From Streptomyces asoensis (GTDB taxonomy: Bacteria; Actinomycetota; Actinomycetes; Streptomycetales; Streptomycetaceae), in assembly GCF_013085465.1 (NCBI RefSeq), contig NZ_CP049838.1, positions 1,860,001 to 1,924,000 on the forward strand: 64,000 nucleotides of DNA, given 5' to 3'. The notes beneath the pieces were generated by a model. That model did no database searches. It saw nothing but the letters and a program-made list of their open reading frames with translations, and had not been told where the DNA came from. The position numbers and the translations under genes were made by a program. Numbering within the stretch: the stretch's first letter is position 1; each line of letters starts with the position of its first letter. Shown piece by piece: positions 24,902-33,621 of this stretch.

Positions 24902-26869
24902 ATGACCGGCACCCGGGTGAAGGGCAGCAACGCGGGTCCGCCGTCCTCCCGGTGGCGGACCTGGCTCCTGGAGGGGCTCAGCGAGCAGACCGCCCGCCAT
25001 CCGGGCCCGCACGCCGCCCCGCAGCCGGAGCAGAAGGGCCACCGCTGGTGGCGCGTGATGTGCCTGACCGGTGTCGACTACTTCTCCACGCTCGGCTACC
25101 AGCCGGGCATCGCCGCCCTCGCGGCCGGTCTGCTGTCCCCGCTCGCGACGCTCGTGCTGATCGTGCTGACGCTGCTCGGCGCGCTGCCGGTGTACCGCCG
25201 GGTGGCGCACGAGAGCCCGCACGGCGAGGGCTCGATCGCCATGCTGGAGCGACTGCTGCCGTGGTGGTCGGGGAAGATCCTGGTGCTGGTGCTGCTGGGG
25301 TTCGCGGCCACCGACTTCATGATCACGATCACCCTGTCGTCCGCGGACGCCGCCGCGCACGTCGTGGAGAACCCGTTCGCCCCGCACTGGATGGCCGACG
25401 GCAACGAGTGGATCACGCTGCTGCTGGTCGGCGCGCTGGGCGCGGTGTTCCTCAGGGGCTTCCGCGAGGCCATCGACATCGCGGTGCCGATGGTGGCTTC
25501 CTATCTCGCGCTCAATCTCGTGGTGCTCGGCGCCTCCGCCTGGGAGATCCTCACGCACCCCGTGCGGATCGGCGACTGGACCGATGCCATGACCGCCGAG
25601 CACTCCTCACCGTGGGCCATGGTCGGCGTGGCCGTGCTGGTCTTCCCGAAGCTGGCGCTCGGCATGTCCGGCTTCGAGACCGGAGTGGCGGTGATGCCGC
25701 AGGTCAAGGGTGATCCGACGGACACCTACGCGAAGCCGAGGGGGCGGGTGCGGGACACCCGCAAGCTGCTCACCACGGCCGCGCTGATCATGAGCTGCTT
25801 CCTGCTGCTGTCCAGTCTGGCGACGACGATCCTCATCCCGCAGGACGACTTCGAGAGCGGCGGCCCGGCGAACGGCCGGGCGCTGGCCTACCTCGCGCAC
25901 GAGCACCTGGGCGAGGCCTTCGGCACGGTCTACGACATCTCCACGATCGCCATCCTGTGGTTCGCGGGCGCCTCCGCGCTGGCCGGTCTGCTGAACCTCG
26001 TCCCTCGCTATCTGCCCCGCTACGGCATGGCGCCCGAATGGACGCGCGCGGTACGCCCCCTGGTGCTGGTGTTCATGGCGGCCGCCGTCCTCATCACCCT
26101 GTGGTTCAACGCGAACGTCGACGACCAGAGCGGCGCCTACGCCACCGGAGTGCTGGTGCTGATGCTGTCGGCGGCGTTCGCGTCGACCGTGGCCGTGCAC
26201 CGGCAGGGTCGCCGCCGGGCCGCGCTCGGTTTCGGCGCGATCACTGCCGTGTTCGCCTACACGCTCGTCGCGAACGTCATCGAGCGACCGGACGGCATCA
26301 GGATCGCGGCGATCTTCATCTTCGCCATCCTGGTCACGTCGTTCGCCTCCCGGTTGCGCCGCGCCTTCGAACTGCGCGTCGCCGAGATCACCTTCGACGA
26401 GGTGGCGGCCCGGTTCGTGGACCGGGCCGCGCGGCACGGCCCCCTCCAGCTCATCGCCCATGAGCCGCGGGAACACAGCACGCGCGCGTACCGCTCCAAG
26501 GAGTGGGAGCAGCGCGAGCACACCCCGATCCCCGGCGGCGGTCCGGTGCTCTTCCTGGAGGTGTTCGTGCGGGACTCCTCCGACTTCACGGCGGACGTCA
26601 CCGTGCGCGGCGACGAGAAACACGGGGTCCGCCGGCTGCGCGTCTCCGGTCCCACGGTGCCCAATGCCATCGCCGCGGTCCTGCTGGAGCTGCGCGACCG
26701 CACCGGTCAGGTGCCGCACGCGTACTTCAGCTGGACCGAGGGCAACCCGGTCGGCCAGCTGATCCGGTTCCTCGTCTTCGGCGACGGCGAGGTCGCCCCG
26801 GTCACCCGCGAGGTGCTGCGCCGCGCGGAGCCCGATCCCGGGCGGCGGCCGCGCGTGCACGTCGGCTAG
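24902..26869 (+). CDS. APC-superfamily permease with C-terminal cytosolic domain
   Basis: 655 residues. About twelve hydrophobic segments between residues 50 and 490 (first region [28 protein letters not shown]), then a hydrophilic domain of about 150 residues ([23 protein letters not shown]...). The overall layout is that of amino-acid/potassium-type APC transporters; the substrate is not evident. ATG 24902 has GGGAG upstream. Its TAG stop shares a CTAG palindrome with the stop of the convergent sixA gene, so the two genes overlap by 4 bp. Confidence 0.82.
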   Translation: MTGTRVKGSNAGPPSSRWRTWLLEGLSEQTARHPGPHAAPQPEQKGHRWWRVMCLTGVDYFSTLGYQPGIAALAAGLLSPLATLVLIVLTLLGALPVYRRVAHESPHGEGSIAMLERLLPWWSGKILVLVLLGFAATDFMITITLSSADAAAHVVENPFAPHWMADGNEWITLLLVGALGAVFLRGFREAIDIAVPMVASYLALNLVVLGASAWEILTHPVRIGDWTDAMTAEHSSPWAMVGVAVLVFPKLALGMSGFETGVAVMPQVKGDPTDTYAKPRGRVRDTRKLLTTAALIMSCFLLLSSLATTILIPQDDFESGGPANGRALAYLAHEHLGEAFGTVYDISTIAILWFAGASALAGLLNLVPRYLPRYGMAPEWTRAVRPLVLVFMAAAVLITLWFNANVDDQSGAYATGVLVLMLSAAFASTVAVHRQGRRRAALGFGAITAVFAYTLVANVIERPDGIRIAAIFIFAILVTSFASRLRRAFELRVAEITFDEVAARFVDRAARHGPLQLIAHEPREHSTRAYRSKEWEQREHTPIPGGGPVLFLEVFVRDSSDFTADVTVRGDEKHGVRRLRVSGPTVPNAIAAVLLELRDRTGQVPHAYFSWTEGNPVGQLIRFLVFGDGEVAPVTREVLRRAEPDPGRRPRVHVG

Positions 26870-27417
26870 CCCTCCTGCGGCTTGCCGCCTCTCGGCACGG
26901 TCATCGACGTCAGCAGGGCCGTGCCCGGGGTCAGGGACCGCCAGCCGGGCCCGTACCAGGTCAGGACGGCGATCGCCGACGTCGGGAACTTCAGCCGCAC
27001 CTCGTCCAGGGCGTCGGCAGGGCCGTCCCCGGCCAGGTCGAGGACCAGTTCCTCCAGGCCGGGGTTGTGCCCGACCAGCAGCAGTGTCCCGACCTCGGCG
27101 GGTGTCTCGTGGACGACCTCCAGGAGCTCGTGGACGTCGGCCCCGTAGAGCCGCGGGTCGAAGCGCACCGGGGCCGGGGTGTGCCACTCGGCGGCTGCCA
27201 GCTCCCAGGTCCCGCGGGCGCGGGCGGCGGTGGAGCACAGGGCGAGGTCCGGGACGCAGCCGGCCTCGGCGAGCGCGCGGCCCGCGGCCGGCGCGTCCCG
27301 TAGGCCGCGCGGGGCGAGCGGCCGCTCGTGGTCGGGGACGCCGTCCGGCCACGCCGACTTGGCGTGCCGCAGCACCACCAGCCGGCGCGGCGGTGTCCCC
27401 CCGCCGGGCCCGTTCAC
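26866..27417 (-). CDS. sixA: SixA-type histidine phosphatase
   Basis: 183 residues of the histidine-phosphatase superfamily: catalytic [10 protein letters not shown] (RHG motif) near the N-terminus, second histidine region [14 protein letters not shown]. SixA acts on phosphohistidine proteins in E. coli; the actinobacterial substrate is unknown. Start GTG 27417 overlaps the stop of the upstream CysRS-like gene as GTGA, implying coupled translation and a related function. Confidence 0.88.
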   Translation of the reverse strand: MNGPGGGTPPRRLVVLRHAKSAWPDGVPDHERPLAPRGLRDAPAAGRALAEAGCVPDLALCSTAARARGTWELAAAEWHTPAPVRFDPRLYGADVHELLEVVHETPAEVGTLLLVGHNPGLEELVLDLAGDGPADALDEVRLKFPTSAIAVLTWYGPGWRSLTPGTALLTSMTVPRGGKPQEG

Positions 27418-28172
27418 GCCGGGGCTCCGACGTCGCGGGTCAGTTCGAGGCCGAGGAGACGGTCGGCGTAGGCGTAGCTCTCGAAGCGGGCGCCGTCCGG
27501 CAGCTCGGGCCCGGCGTCCTCCACCCACCGCAGCACCCGCAGCACCTCGGGCAGGTCCAGGTCGTCCTCCCAGGCGGCGCGCAGCCGTCCGCGCACCTCG
27601 TCGGGAACCGGCCGCGAGGGCCGCCCTGCCCACCCGGCGACGGCTCGCCGCCAGCCTACGAGGCTGTGGCGGGCCTCGCCCAGCACGTCCGCGTCGAGCC
27701 GCAGAGGCTCGGTGCGGGGCCGGGAGAGAAGGGCGAGCCGCAGAACGGCGGGGTCGGTGTCCGCTCCCCCGAAGACCCGGCCCGACCCCGGTCCCCCGGG
27801 CACCGCGCCCTCCGCCGGCGCGACGGCGACGCATACCCCGTCGGGGGTTTGGCCGCCCTCCTCCACCACGTGCAGGATCTGCGCCTCGCCGACTCCGGCG
27901 CCCGCGCCGAGGTCGCGGCCGCCCTCGAAGGGGTGCATGCCGAGGGCGGTGGCGCCCGCCCGGAGTTCCGCCTGATCGCGTTCGCCGGACAGCAGCGCCC
28001 ACACGGGCGTTCCGCCGAGTTCCAGCGCGCGGACGAGCAGATCGGCCACGAGGAGGATCCGGAGCGATCCGGCCCCGTACCCCGAGGCATGCGCCTCCAC
28101 CCGGGTCAGGCCACGGCGGACGGGGGCGGCGACGACGGGTTCGCCGGTTCGGGTGTCGATGATGCTCAGCAC
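27414..28172 (-). CDS. Degenerate cysteinyl-tRNA synthetase-like protein
   Basis: 252 residues, usually listed as hypothetical. The N-terminal third (IIDTRTGEPVVAAPVRRGLTRVEAHASGYGAGSLRILLVADLLVRALELGG) follows the layout of CysRS/MshC openings. The HIGH adenylation motif is replaced by GAGS, and the zinc cysteines and KMSKS loop are absent. The C-terminal half (LRLALLSRPRTEPLRLDADVLGEARHSLVGWRRAV...WEDDLDLPEVLRVL) resembles the CysRS helical region. If the resemblance is real it cannot be an active synthetase. Possible roles are a tRNA or cysteine-binding regulator. Coupled to sixA. Confidence 0.6.
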   Translation of the reverse strand: MLSIIDTRTGEPVVAAPVRRGLTRVEAHASGYGAGSLRILLVADLLVRALELGGTPVWALLSGERDQAELRAGATALGMHPFEGGRDLGAGAGVGEAQILHVVEEGGQTPDGVCVAVAPAEGAVPGGPGSGRVFGGADTDPAVLRLALLSRPRTEPLRLDADVLGEARHSLVGWRRAVAGWAGRPSRPVPDEVRGRLRAAWEDDLDLPEVLRVLRWVEDAGPELPDGARFESYAYADRLLGLELTRDVGAPA

Positions 28173-28284
28173 GAGGCGAGCCTAGGCGGGCGGGCGCGAC
28201 TTCGCAGGCAGGGGCCGGAATCAAGGCCCGGCGCGAGCTGTTGTAGGCGAGGACTGTTCCTTTCCGATCCCCAGGAGGCCGCCG

Positions 28285-28692
28285 GTGCACGGCGACGAGG
28301 CAACGATCCGCAAGATCCTCACCGGGCTCGGCGACACCTGGGCCGTCGTGGGCCTGTCGACGAACCGCGGGCGGGCGGCCTATGGAGTCGCCGAGGTGCT
28401 CCAGCGCTTCGGCAAGCGGGTCGTACCCGTCCACCCGAAGGCGGAGACGGTGCACGGGGAGCAGGGGTACGCCTCCCTCGCGGACATCCCCTTCGAGGTG
28501 GACGTCGTCGATGTCTTCGTCAACGGCGAACTCGCGGGTGCCGTCGCGGACGAGGCGGTCGCCAAGGGTGCGAAGGCGGTGTGGTTCCAGCTCGGCGTCG
28601 TCGACGAGGCGGCCTACGACCGTACCCGGGCCGCGGGCCTGGAGATGGTCATGGACCGCTGCCCGGCGATCGAGATCCCCCGGCTGGGCTGA
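28285..28692 (+). CDS. CoA-binding domain protein (YccU family)
   Basis: 135 residues, a single Rossmann-type CoA_binding domain: WAVVGLSTNRGRAAYGVAEVLQRFGKRVVPVHP, then EVDVVDVFV and KAVWFQLGVVDEAAYDRTRAAGLEMVMDRCPAIE. GTG 28285 is preceded by AGGAGG. Homologues resemble the CoA-binding part of succinyl-CoA ligase; function is not established. A terminator hairpin follows at once. Confidence 0.9.
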   Translation: MHGDEATIRKILTGLGDTWAVVGLSTNRGRAAYGVAEVLQRFGKRVVPVHPKAETVHGEQGYASLADIPFEVDVVDVFVNGELAGAVADEAVAKGAKAVWFQLGVVDEAAYDRTRAAGLEMVMDRCPAIEIPRLG

Positions 28693-28693
28693 C

Positions 28694-28714
28694 CGGCCGG
28701 TGTCCTCCCGGCCG
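28694..28714 (+). terminator. Hairpin after CoA-binding gene
   Basis: CGGCCGG-(7 nt)-CCGGCCG, perfect 7-bp stem beginning 1 nt after the stop. Confidence 0.55.
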
Positions 28715-28730
28715 TGTCGGAGGGCCCGCC

Positions 28731-28736
28731 CATAAT
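28731..28736 (+). promoter_or_regulatory. -10 element of leaderless pobA-like gene
   Basis: CATAAT, a near-consensus -10, ends 6 nt before GTG 28743. This places transcription start at or next to the start codon. No convincing -35 is visible. Confidence 0.5.
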
Positions 28737-28742
28737 GTGCGG

Positions 28743-29951
28743 GTGACCACCAACTCCCCTTCCCCCCACCACACTCCCGTCGTCGTCGTGGGCGCGGGCC
28801 CCGCGGGTCTCACCGTCGGCAACATCCTGCGGGCCGCGTCCGTCGACTGCGTCGTACTGGAGACGGAGAGCCGTGAGTTCATCGAACGGCGGCCGCGCGC
28901 CGGAGTCATCGAGGAGTGGGCCGTCCACGGACTGCGGCAACGGGGCCTGGCGCAGAACCTGTTGGCGCGGGCCGAGCAGCACTCCGCGTGCGAGTTCCGC
29001 TTCGGCGGCGAGCGCTACCGCTTCTCCTACACCGAGCTGACAGGCCGTCACCACTGGGTGTATCCCCAGCCGTTGCTGGTGACGGATCTCGTCCACGCGT
29101 ACGTCGACGTACGCGGCGGCGACGCCCGTTTCTCGGTGCGCGACGTCGAGCTGCACGACCTCGACACGGCCTGCCCCTCGGTGTCGTACACCTGCCCCGA
29201 CACCGCTGAACGGCAGGTGCTGACCTGCGACTTCGTGGTCGGCGCCGACGGGGCGCGGGGGGTCAGCCGGGCCGTGCTGGTGCCGGAGCAGGCCCGGATC
29301 GCGCGGCACGACTACGGCATAGGCTGGCTGGCGCTGCTCGCCGAGGCGCCGCCGTCCTCCGACTGCGTCCTGTTCGGTGTCCATCCGAACGGGTTCGCCG
29401 GGCACATGGCCCGCAGTCCCGAGGTGACCCGGTACTACCTCCAGTGCCCGCCCGGCGACGACCCGGAGAACTGGTCCCACGACCGGGTCTGGTCCGAGCT
29501 GCACCAGCGGCTCGAAGGCGCGGGGGCCCCGCCGCTCACCGAGGGGCGGCTGATCGAGAAGCGCGTCCTCGACATGCACGACTACGTGGTCGAGCCGATG
29601 ACGTACGGGCGGCTCTTCCTGGCCGGGGACTCGGCCCACCTCGTCGCGCCCATCGCCGCGAAGGGCATGAACCTCGCCCTGCACGACGCGTTCCTGCTGG
29701 GCGACGCGCTGGTCGCCTACCTCGACGGCGGTGACGGCGACGGCCTGGACGAGTACTCGCAGGCGTGTCTGCGCCGGGTGTGGGACTACCAGGAGTTCTC
29801 GCAGTGGCTGTCCGAGGTCTACCACGGGACCGCGGCCGGCGACCCGTTCCGCGCGGGCACGACGTTCGCCCGGCTGCGCCGTCTGTTCACGTCTCCCGCC
29901 GCCGCTGCCGCCTTCGCGGAGCAGTACCTGGGAACGGCCGAGCACTACTGA
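28743..29951 (+). CDS. pobA: 4-hydroxybenzoate 3-monooxygenase-like flavoprotein
   Basis: 402 residues, about the PobA length. FAD GxGxxG motif VVVVGAGPAGLTVGNILR, the DG region FVVGADGARGVSRAV, and the second FAD motif LFLAGDSAHLVAPIAAKGMNLALHDAFLLGDAL. PobA converts 4-hydroxybenzoate to protocatechuate with NAD(P)H and O2, feeding the beta-ketoadipate pathway. No other aromatic catabolic gene is near, so a different phenolic substrate cannot be excluded. The -10 close to GTG suggests a leaderless message. Confidence 0.85.
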   Translation: MTTNSPSPHHTPVVVVGAGPAGLTVGNILRAASVDCVVLETESREFIERRPRAGVIEEWAVHGLRQRGLAQNLLARAEQHSACEFRFGGERYRFSYTELTGRHHWVYPQPLLVTDLVHAYVDVRGGDARFSVRDVELHDLDTACPSVSYTCPDTAERQVLTCDFVVGADGARGVSRAVLVPEQARIARHDYGIGWLALLAEAPPSSDCVLFGVHPNGFAGHMARSPEVTRYYLQCPPGDDPENWSHDRVWSELHQRLEGAGAPPLTEGRLIEKRVLDMHDYVVEPMTYGRLFLAGDSAHLVAPIAAKGMNLALHDAFLLGDALVAYLDGGDGDGLDEYSQACLRRVWDYQEFSQWLSEVYHGTAAGDPFRAGTTFARLRRLFTSPAAAAAFAEQYLGTAEHY

Positions 29952-29952
29952 G

Positions 29953-30312
29953 TCAGTCGTGCAGCGGCTCGTCCCCGAGCCGGTGGTCCGCCACGTTCAG
30001 CGCCTCGTCCACCAGGCGGCGCAGATGGCCGTCGGAGAGCGAGTAGACCACCCGGCGGCCCTCCTTGCGGGTGCTCACGAGCCCGGCCAGCCGCAGCCGC
30101 GCCAGATGCTGGCTGACCGCCGGCCGGGCCGCTCCGACGCCCTCCGTCAGCGTCGTCACATCGGCCTCGCCGGCGGTCAGCGCGTGCAGCAGGGCGAGCC
30201 GGGTGCGGTCGCCGAGCAGGGCGAGAAGCTCGGCGGCGAGGGCGAACTGCTCCTCGCCGGGTGTGCGCGGATGCGCATGGTGTGCAGGTGACAGGTGCAT
30301 GCGTGCGCTCAT
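29953..30312 (-). CDS. ArsR/SmtB-family metal-responsive repressor
   Basis: 119 residues. Winged helix ALLGDRTRLALLHALTAGEADVTTLTEGVGAARPAVSQHLARLRLAGLVSTRKEGRRVVYSL, and a C-terminal helix HLRRLVDEALNVADHRLGDEPLHD with His and Asp residues placed like the alpha-5 zinc site of CzrA/SmtB. The His-rich N-terminus (HLSPAHHAHPRTPGEEQ) may add ligands. ATG 30312 chosen; GTG 30318 is also in frame. Divergent from a cation efflux gene it very likely represses. The short gap holds TGCGT-(8 nt)-ACGCA. Ends 2 nt from the pobA stop. Confidence 0.88.
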   Translation of the reverse strand: MSARMHLSPAHHAHPRTPGEEQFALAAELLALLGDRTRLALLHALTAGEADVTTLTEGVGAARPAVSQHLARLRLAGLVSTRKEGRRVVYSLSDGHLRRLVDEALNVADHRLGDEPLHD

Positions 30313-30373
30313 ACGCACATAATGGCGGTGTGGGCGGACGCGCGTCCACCTCGGCGCACCGGAAGGAATCGAC

Positions 30374-31480
30374 GTGAGCGAGCGGCACGACCACGAGCAC
30401 GGACACCGGCACGACCGCGGGCACCATCACGACCACGCCCACGAGCACCCGCACCACCACTCCTCACCCGCCTCCCCTTCTCCCTCTTCCTCCCCGGGCC
30501 TGCGCCACCGAGTCGCCCACCTCCTCACCCCGCACTCGCACGAGAGTGCCGACAAACTGGACCCGGCACTGGAGTCCTCGGCCCGGGGCATGCGCGCGCT
30601 GTGGGTCTCGTTGGCGGTTCTGGGTGTGACGGCCGTCGCGCAGGCGGTCGTGGTCGCGCTGTCCGGGTCGGTGGCACTGCTCGGCGACACGGTGCACAAC
30701 ACGGCGGACGCACTGACGGCCGTACCCCTGGGCATCGCCTTCGTACTGGGCCGGCGGGCGGCCACCCGGCGCTTCACCTACGGCTACGGGCGGGCGGAGG
30801 ACCTGGCGGGCATCGCGATCGTGCTGACGATCGCCGCGTCGGCGGCCTTCGCGGGGTGGACGGCGGTCGAGCGGCTGATGAACCCGCGCCCCGTCGAGCA
30901 GGTCGGCGCGGTCGCCGTGGCCGCGCTGGCCGGCTTCGCGGGCAACGAGTGGGTCGCGCGGTACCGCATCCGGGTCGGCCGCTCGATCGGCTCGGCGGCG
31001 CTGGTCGCGGACGGGCTGCACGCCCGCACGGACGGGTTCACCTCGCTGGCGGTGCTGCTGGGCGCGGGCGGCTCGGCGCTGGGGTGGCAACTCGCGGACC
31101 CGGTCGTGGGGTTGGCGATCACGGCGGCGATCGCGCTGGTGCTACGGGACGCGGCGCGTGAGGTGTTCCGCCGGGTGATGGACGCCGTCGACCCGGCGCT
31201 GGTCGACCGGGCCGAGCACGCGCTACGAAAGGTCGAAGGGGTCCGGGCGGTCGGCGAGTTGCGGCTGCGCTGGATCGGGCACCGGCTGCGGGCCGAGGTG
31301 GCGGTCGTCGTGGACGGCGAGGCGACGGTACGCCAGGCCCACGCGATCGCCGTGGCGGCCGAACACGCCCTGCTGCACGCCGTACCGCGACTGACGGCCG
31401 CGCTGGTCCACGCGGATCCGGCGCCGGTGCCGGGCGAGGACGACCCGCATCTGGCCCTCGCCCATCACTCGGCGGCCTGA
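30374..31480 (+). CDS. Cation diffusion facilitator (Zn/Co efflux)
   Basis: 368 residues. Histidine-rich cytosolic N-terminus (about 16 His in the first 30 residues), six membrane segments, and the two metal-site motifs of CDF proteins: DTVHNTADAL in TM2 (HxxxD) and DGLHARTDGF in TM5. A C-terminal cytosolic ferredoxin-like domain follows. GTG 30374 with GGAAGGA 6 nt upstream. Exports Zn or similar metals by proton antiport; the divergent ArsR-type gene is the expected sensor. Its stop lies 2 nt from the convergent ybaK-like gene. Confidence 0.92.
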   Translation: MSERHDHEHGHRHDRGHHHDHAHEHPHHHSSPASPSPSSSPGLRHRVAHLLTPHSHESADKLDPALESSARGMRALWVSLAVLGVTAVAQAVVVALSGSVALLGDTVHNTADALTAVPLGIAFVLGRRAATRRFTYGYGRAEDLAGIAIVLTIAASAAFAGWTAVERLMNPRPVEQVGAVAVAALAGFAGNEWVARYRIRVGRSIGSAALVADGLHARTDGFTSLAVLLGAGGSALGWQLADPVVGLAITAAIALVLRDAAREVFRRVMDAVDPALVDRAEHALRKVEGVRAVGELRLRWIGHRLRAEVAVVVDGEATVRQAHAIAVAAEHALLHAVPRLTAALVHADPAPVPGEDDPHLALAHHSAA

Positions 31481-31482
31481 GC

Positions 31483-32040
31483 TCAGGCCACACCGAGCCC
31501 CTCCAGCACCACCGCGCCCGGCAGTTCGGCGAACGCCTTGCCCGGCACCAGCAGCTTTCCGCGCCGACGGCCGCTGCCCACCAGGACGTACGGCAGGTCG
31601 ACGACGGCGGAGTCCACCAACACCGGCCAGTCGGCGGGGAGTCCGATCGGCGTGATGCCGCCGTACTCCATGCCGGTCTCCCCCACCGCCGTGTCCATCG
31701 CCGCGAACGAGGCCTTACGGGCGCCGAGTTGACGGCGCACGACCCCGTTGACGTCGACCCGGGTGGTGGACAGCACGACGCACGCGGCGAGGGTCGTCTC
31801 GCCACCCCGCTTGCCGGCGACCACCACACAGTTGGCGGACTGCTCCAGCAGCTCCCGGCCGTAGTGCTCCACGAAGACGGCCGTGTCGGCCCACTGCGGG
31901 TCGGTGTCGACGTGGACGAACCGGTCGGCGGGCACGCTGCCGCTCCAGCGGCGTACGGCGTCGGCGACCGGGCCGACCAGCTCGTCGAGGCAGTCGGGGG
32001 CGGGCGTGGCGGTGTCGAAGTGTCCGATGGGTGCGCGCAT
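31483..32040 (-). CDS. YbaK/EbsC-type aminoacyl-tRNA deacylase
   Basis: 185 residues. YbaK fold with the lysine region CVVVAGKRGGETTLAACVVLSTTRVDVNGVVRRQLGARKASFA and the glycine loop GMEYGGITPIGLP. Predicted to hydrolyse mischarged tRNA in trans (e.g. Cys-tRNAPro or Ala-tRNAPro). Stands alone between a convergent CDF gene and a regulator. Confidence 0.9.
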   Translation of the reverse strand: MRAPIGHFDTATPAPDCLDELVGPVADAVRRWSGSVPADRFVHVDTDPQWADTAVFVEHYGRELLEQSANCVVVAGKRGGETTLAACVVLSTTRVDVNGVVRRQLGARKASFAAMDTAVGETGMEYGGITPIGLPADWPVLVDSAVVDLPYVLVGSGRRRGKLLVPGKAFAELPGAVVLEGLGVA

Positions 32041-32083
32041 GACCGCACGCTAACAAGAGCCGCCCGCCCGCAGGCACGACGTC

Positions 32084-32656
32084 TCACTGCACGGGCGGCA
32101 CCGAGACGGCCATCACCATCTCCATCGGGACCGCGCCCCGGTTGCCGTAGACGTGCGGGACGTTGGCCTCGAACGAAGCACTCGCGCCGGTCGGGACGCG
32201 GTGCTCCTCGCCGTCCACGGTGAGCGTGAGTTCGCCCGCGGTGACATGGACGAGCTCGACGGTGCCGAGGGGGTGGGGTTCGGAGGGGCTGCTCTCCCCC
32301 GGCATCAGCAGCCAGTCCCACATCTCCAGCGGTCCGGGCGCCTCCGTGCCGGCGAGCAGCCTGTTGTAGCTGCCGGCGTCGGTGTGCCACAGCCGTACCG
32401 CCTGATCGGCCGGGACGATACGCACCTTCGCGCCTCGCTCGTAGTCGAGGAGGGTGGTGACGCTGATGCCGAGCGCGTCACCGATCTTGACGACCGTGCC
32501 GATGCTCGGATTGGTGCGGGCCTGTTCGATCTGGATGAGCATCCCGCGGCTGACACCGGCCCGTGCGGCGAGCACGTCCAGGGTGAAGCCGCGCACCGCG
32601 CGCCAGTGCTTGACGTTGCGCGCCAGGGACTGGGTCAGGAGTTCGAGGTCCGACAC
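32084..32656 (-). CDS. XRE-family regulator with C-terminal cupin
   Basis: About 190 residues: N-terminal XRE HTH (LARNVKHWRAVRGFTLDVLAARAGVSRGMLIQIEQARTNPSIGTVVKIGDALGIS) and a C-terminal cupin_2 domain (about 110-185, GTVELVHVTAGELTLTVDGEEHRVPTGASASFEANVPHVYGN). GTG 32656 chosen; TTG 32680 is possible. Divergent from an EamA transporter, with a perfect palindrome in the gap, so it probably controls that transporter in response to a small ligand held by the cupin. Confidence 0.9.
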   Translation of the reverse strand: MSDLELLTQSLARNVKHWRAVRGFTLDVLAARAGVSRGMLIQIEQARTNPSIGTVVKIGDALGISVTTLLDYERGAKVRIVPADQAVRLWHTDAGSYNRLLAGTEAPGPLEMWDWLLMPGESSPSEPHPLGTVELVHVTAGELTLTVDGEEHRVPTGASASFEANVPHVYGNRGAVPMEMVMAVSVPPVQ

Positions 32657-32720
32657 GTTCCGTCCACTTCGGGAGTCCAATATTCTGGATGCCAGGATTC
32701 ACTTCCCTGTACTACGGTGG

Positions 32721-32740
32721 GGTGCACCTGATCGTGCACC
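32721..32740. promoter_or_regulatory. Operator of the XRE-cupin regulator
   Basis: GGTGCAC-CTGATC-GTGCACC, perfect 7-bp arms. It lies 23 bp before the EamA start and 65 bp from the regulator start. Confidence 0.65.
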
Positions 32741-32762
32741 GAACTGTACTGCGAGGGACCCC

Positions 32763-33620
32763 GTGACAGCACTTTTCGCCCTGGCCACCAGCCTCCTGTG
32801 GGGCCTGGCCGATTTCGGCGGCGGGCTGCTGACGCGCCGGGCCCCGGCGCTCACCGTGGTCGTGGTCTCGCAGTCGATCGCGGCCGCCGTCCTCGGGGCG
32901 ATCGTGGTCGCCACCGGGGGCTGGAGCGAGGCCGGTCCCCGCCTGTGGTTCGCGGTCGCGGCCGGGCTGGTGGGCCCGGTCGCCCTGTTCTCCTTCTACA
33001 AGGCGCTGGCGCTCGGGCCCATGGGAGTCGTCTCCCCCCTGGCCACCCTCAGCGTGGCCGTGCCGGTCTCCGTCGGGCTGGTCCTCGGCGAGCGGCCGGG
33101 ACTCGTCCAGGTGGCGGGCATCGCGGTCGGGGTGATCGGGGTCGTCCTGGCGGGCGGCCCGCAGCTGAGGGGCGCCCCGGTGCAGCGGCAGGCCGTCCTG
33201 CTCACGCTGGTCGCGGCGCTCGGCTTCGGCACGGTGTTCGTCCTGATCACCGAGGCGTCCACGACCGTCACCGGACTGTTCCTCGCCCTGTTCGTGCAGC
33301 GCGTGACCAATGTGGCCACCGGCGGCGCGGCGCTGTACCTGGCCGTCCGGCGCGGCGCGGCCGCGCTTCCCGAGGGCGGTCTCGCCCGGTCCTCGCTGCC
33401 GGCGTACGGGTTCGTCGGGCTGGCCGACGTCGCCGCGAACGGGACCTACGCCGTCGCCGCCCAGCACGGCCCGGTCACGGTGGCCGCGGTGCTCGCCTCG
33501 CTCTACCCCGTGGTGACCGCCCTCGCCGCGCGCGGCTTCCTGCGGGAGCGGCTGCGCGCGGTCCAGGCGGCGGGCGCGGGCCTTGCCCTGGTGGGCACAC
33601 TGCTGCTGGCGACCGGGTGA
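32763..33620 (+). CDS. EamA/DMT-family transporter
   Basis: 285 residues, ten predicted helices in two EamA repeats (ALFALATSLLWGLADFGGGLL at the N-terminus; GFVGLADVAANGTYAVAAQHGPVTVAAVLASLYPVVTALAARGFLRERL in the second). GTG 32763. Likely metabolite exporter under the divergent XRE-cupin regulator. Stops 1 nt from the convergent acyltransferase stop. Confidence 0.9.
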   Translation: MTALFALATSLLWGLADFGGGLLTRRAPALTVVVVSQSIAAAVLGAIVVATGGWSEAGPRLWFAVAAGLVGPVALFSFYKALALGPMGVVSPLATLSVAVPVSVGLVLGERPGLVQVAGIAVGVIGVVLAGGPQLRGAPVQRQAVLLTLVAALGFGTVFVLITEASTTVTGLFLALFVQRVTNVATGGAALYLAVRRGAAALPEGGLARSSLPAYGFVGLADVAANGTYAVAAQHGPVTVAAVLASLYPVVTALAARGFLRERLRAVQAAGAGLALVGTLLLATG

Positions 33621-33621
33621 C

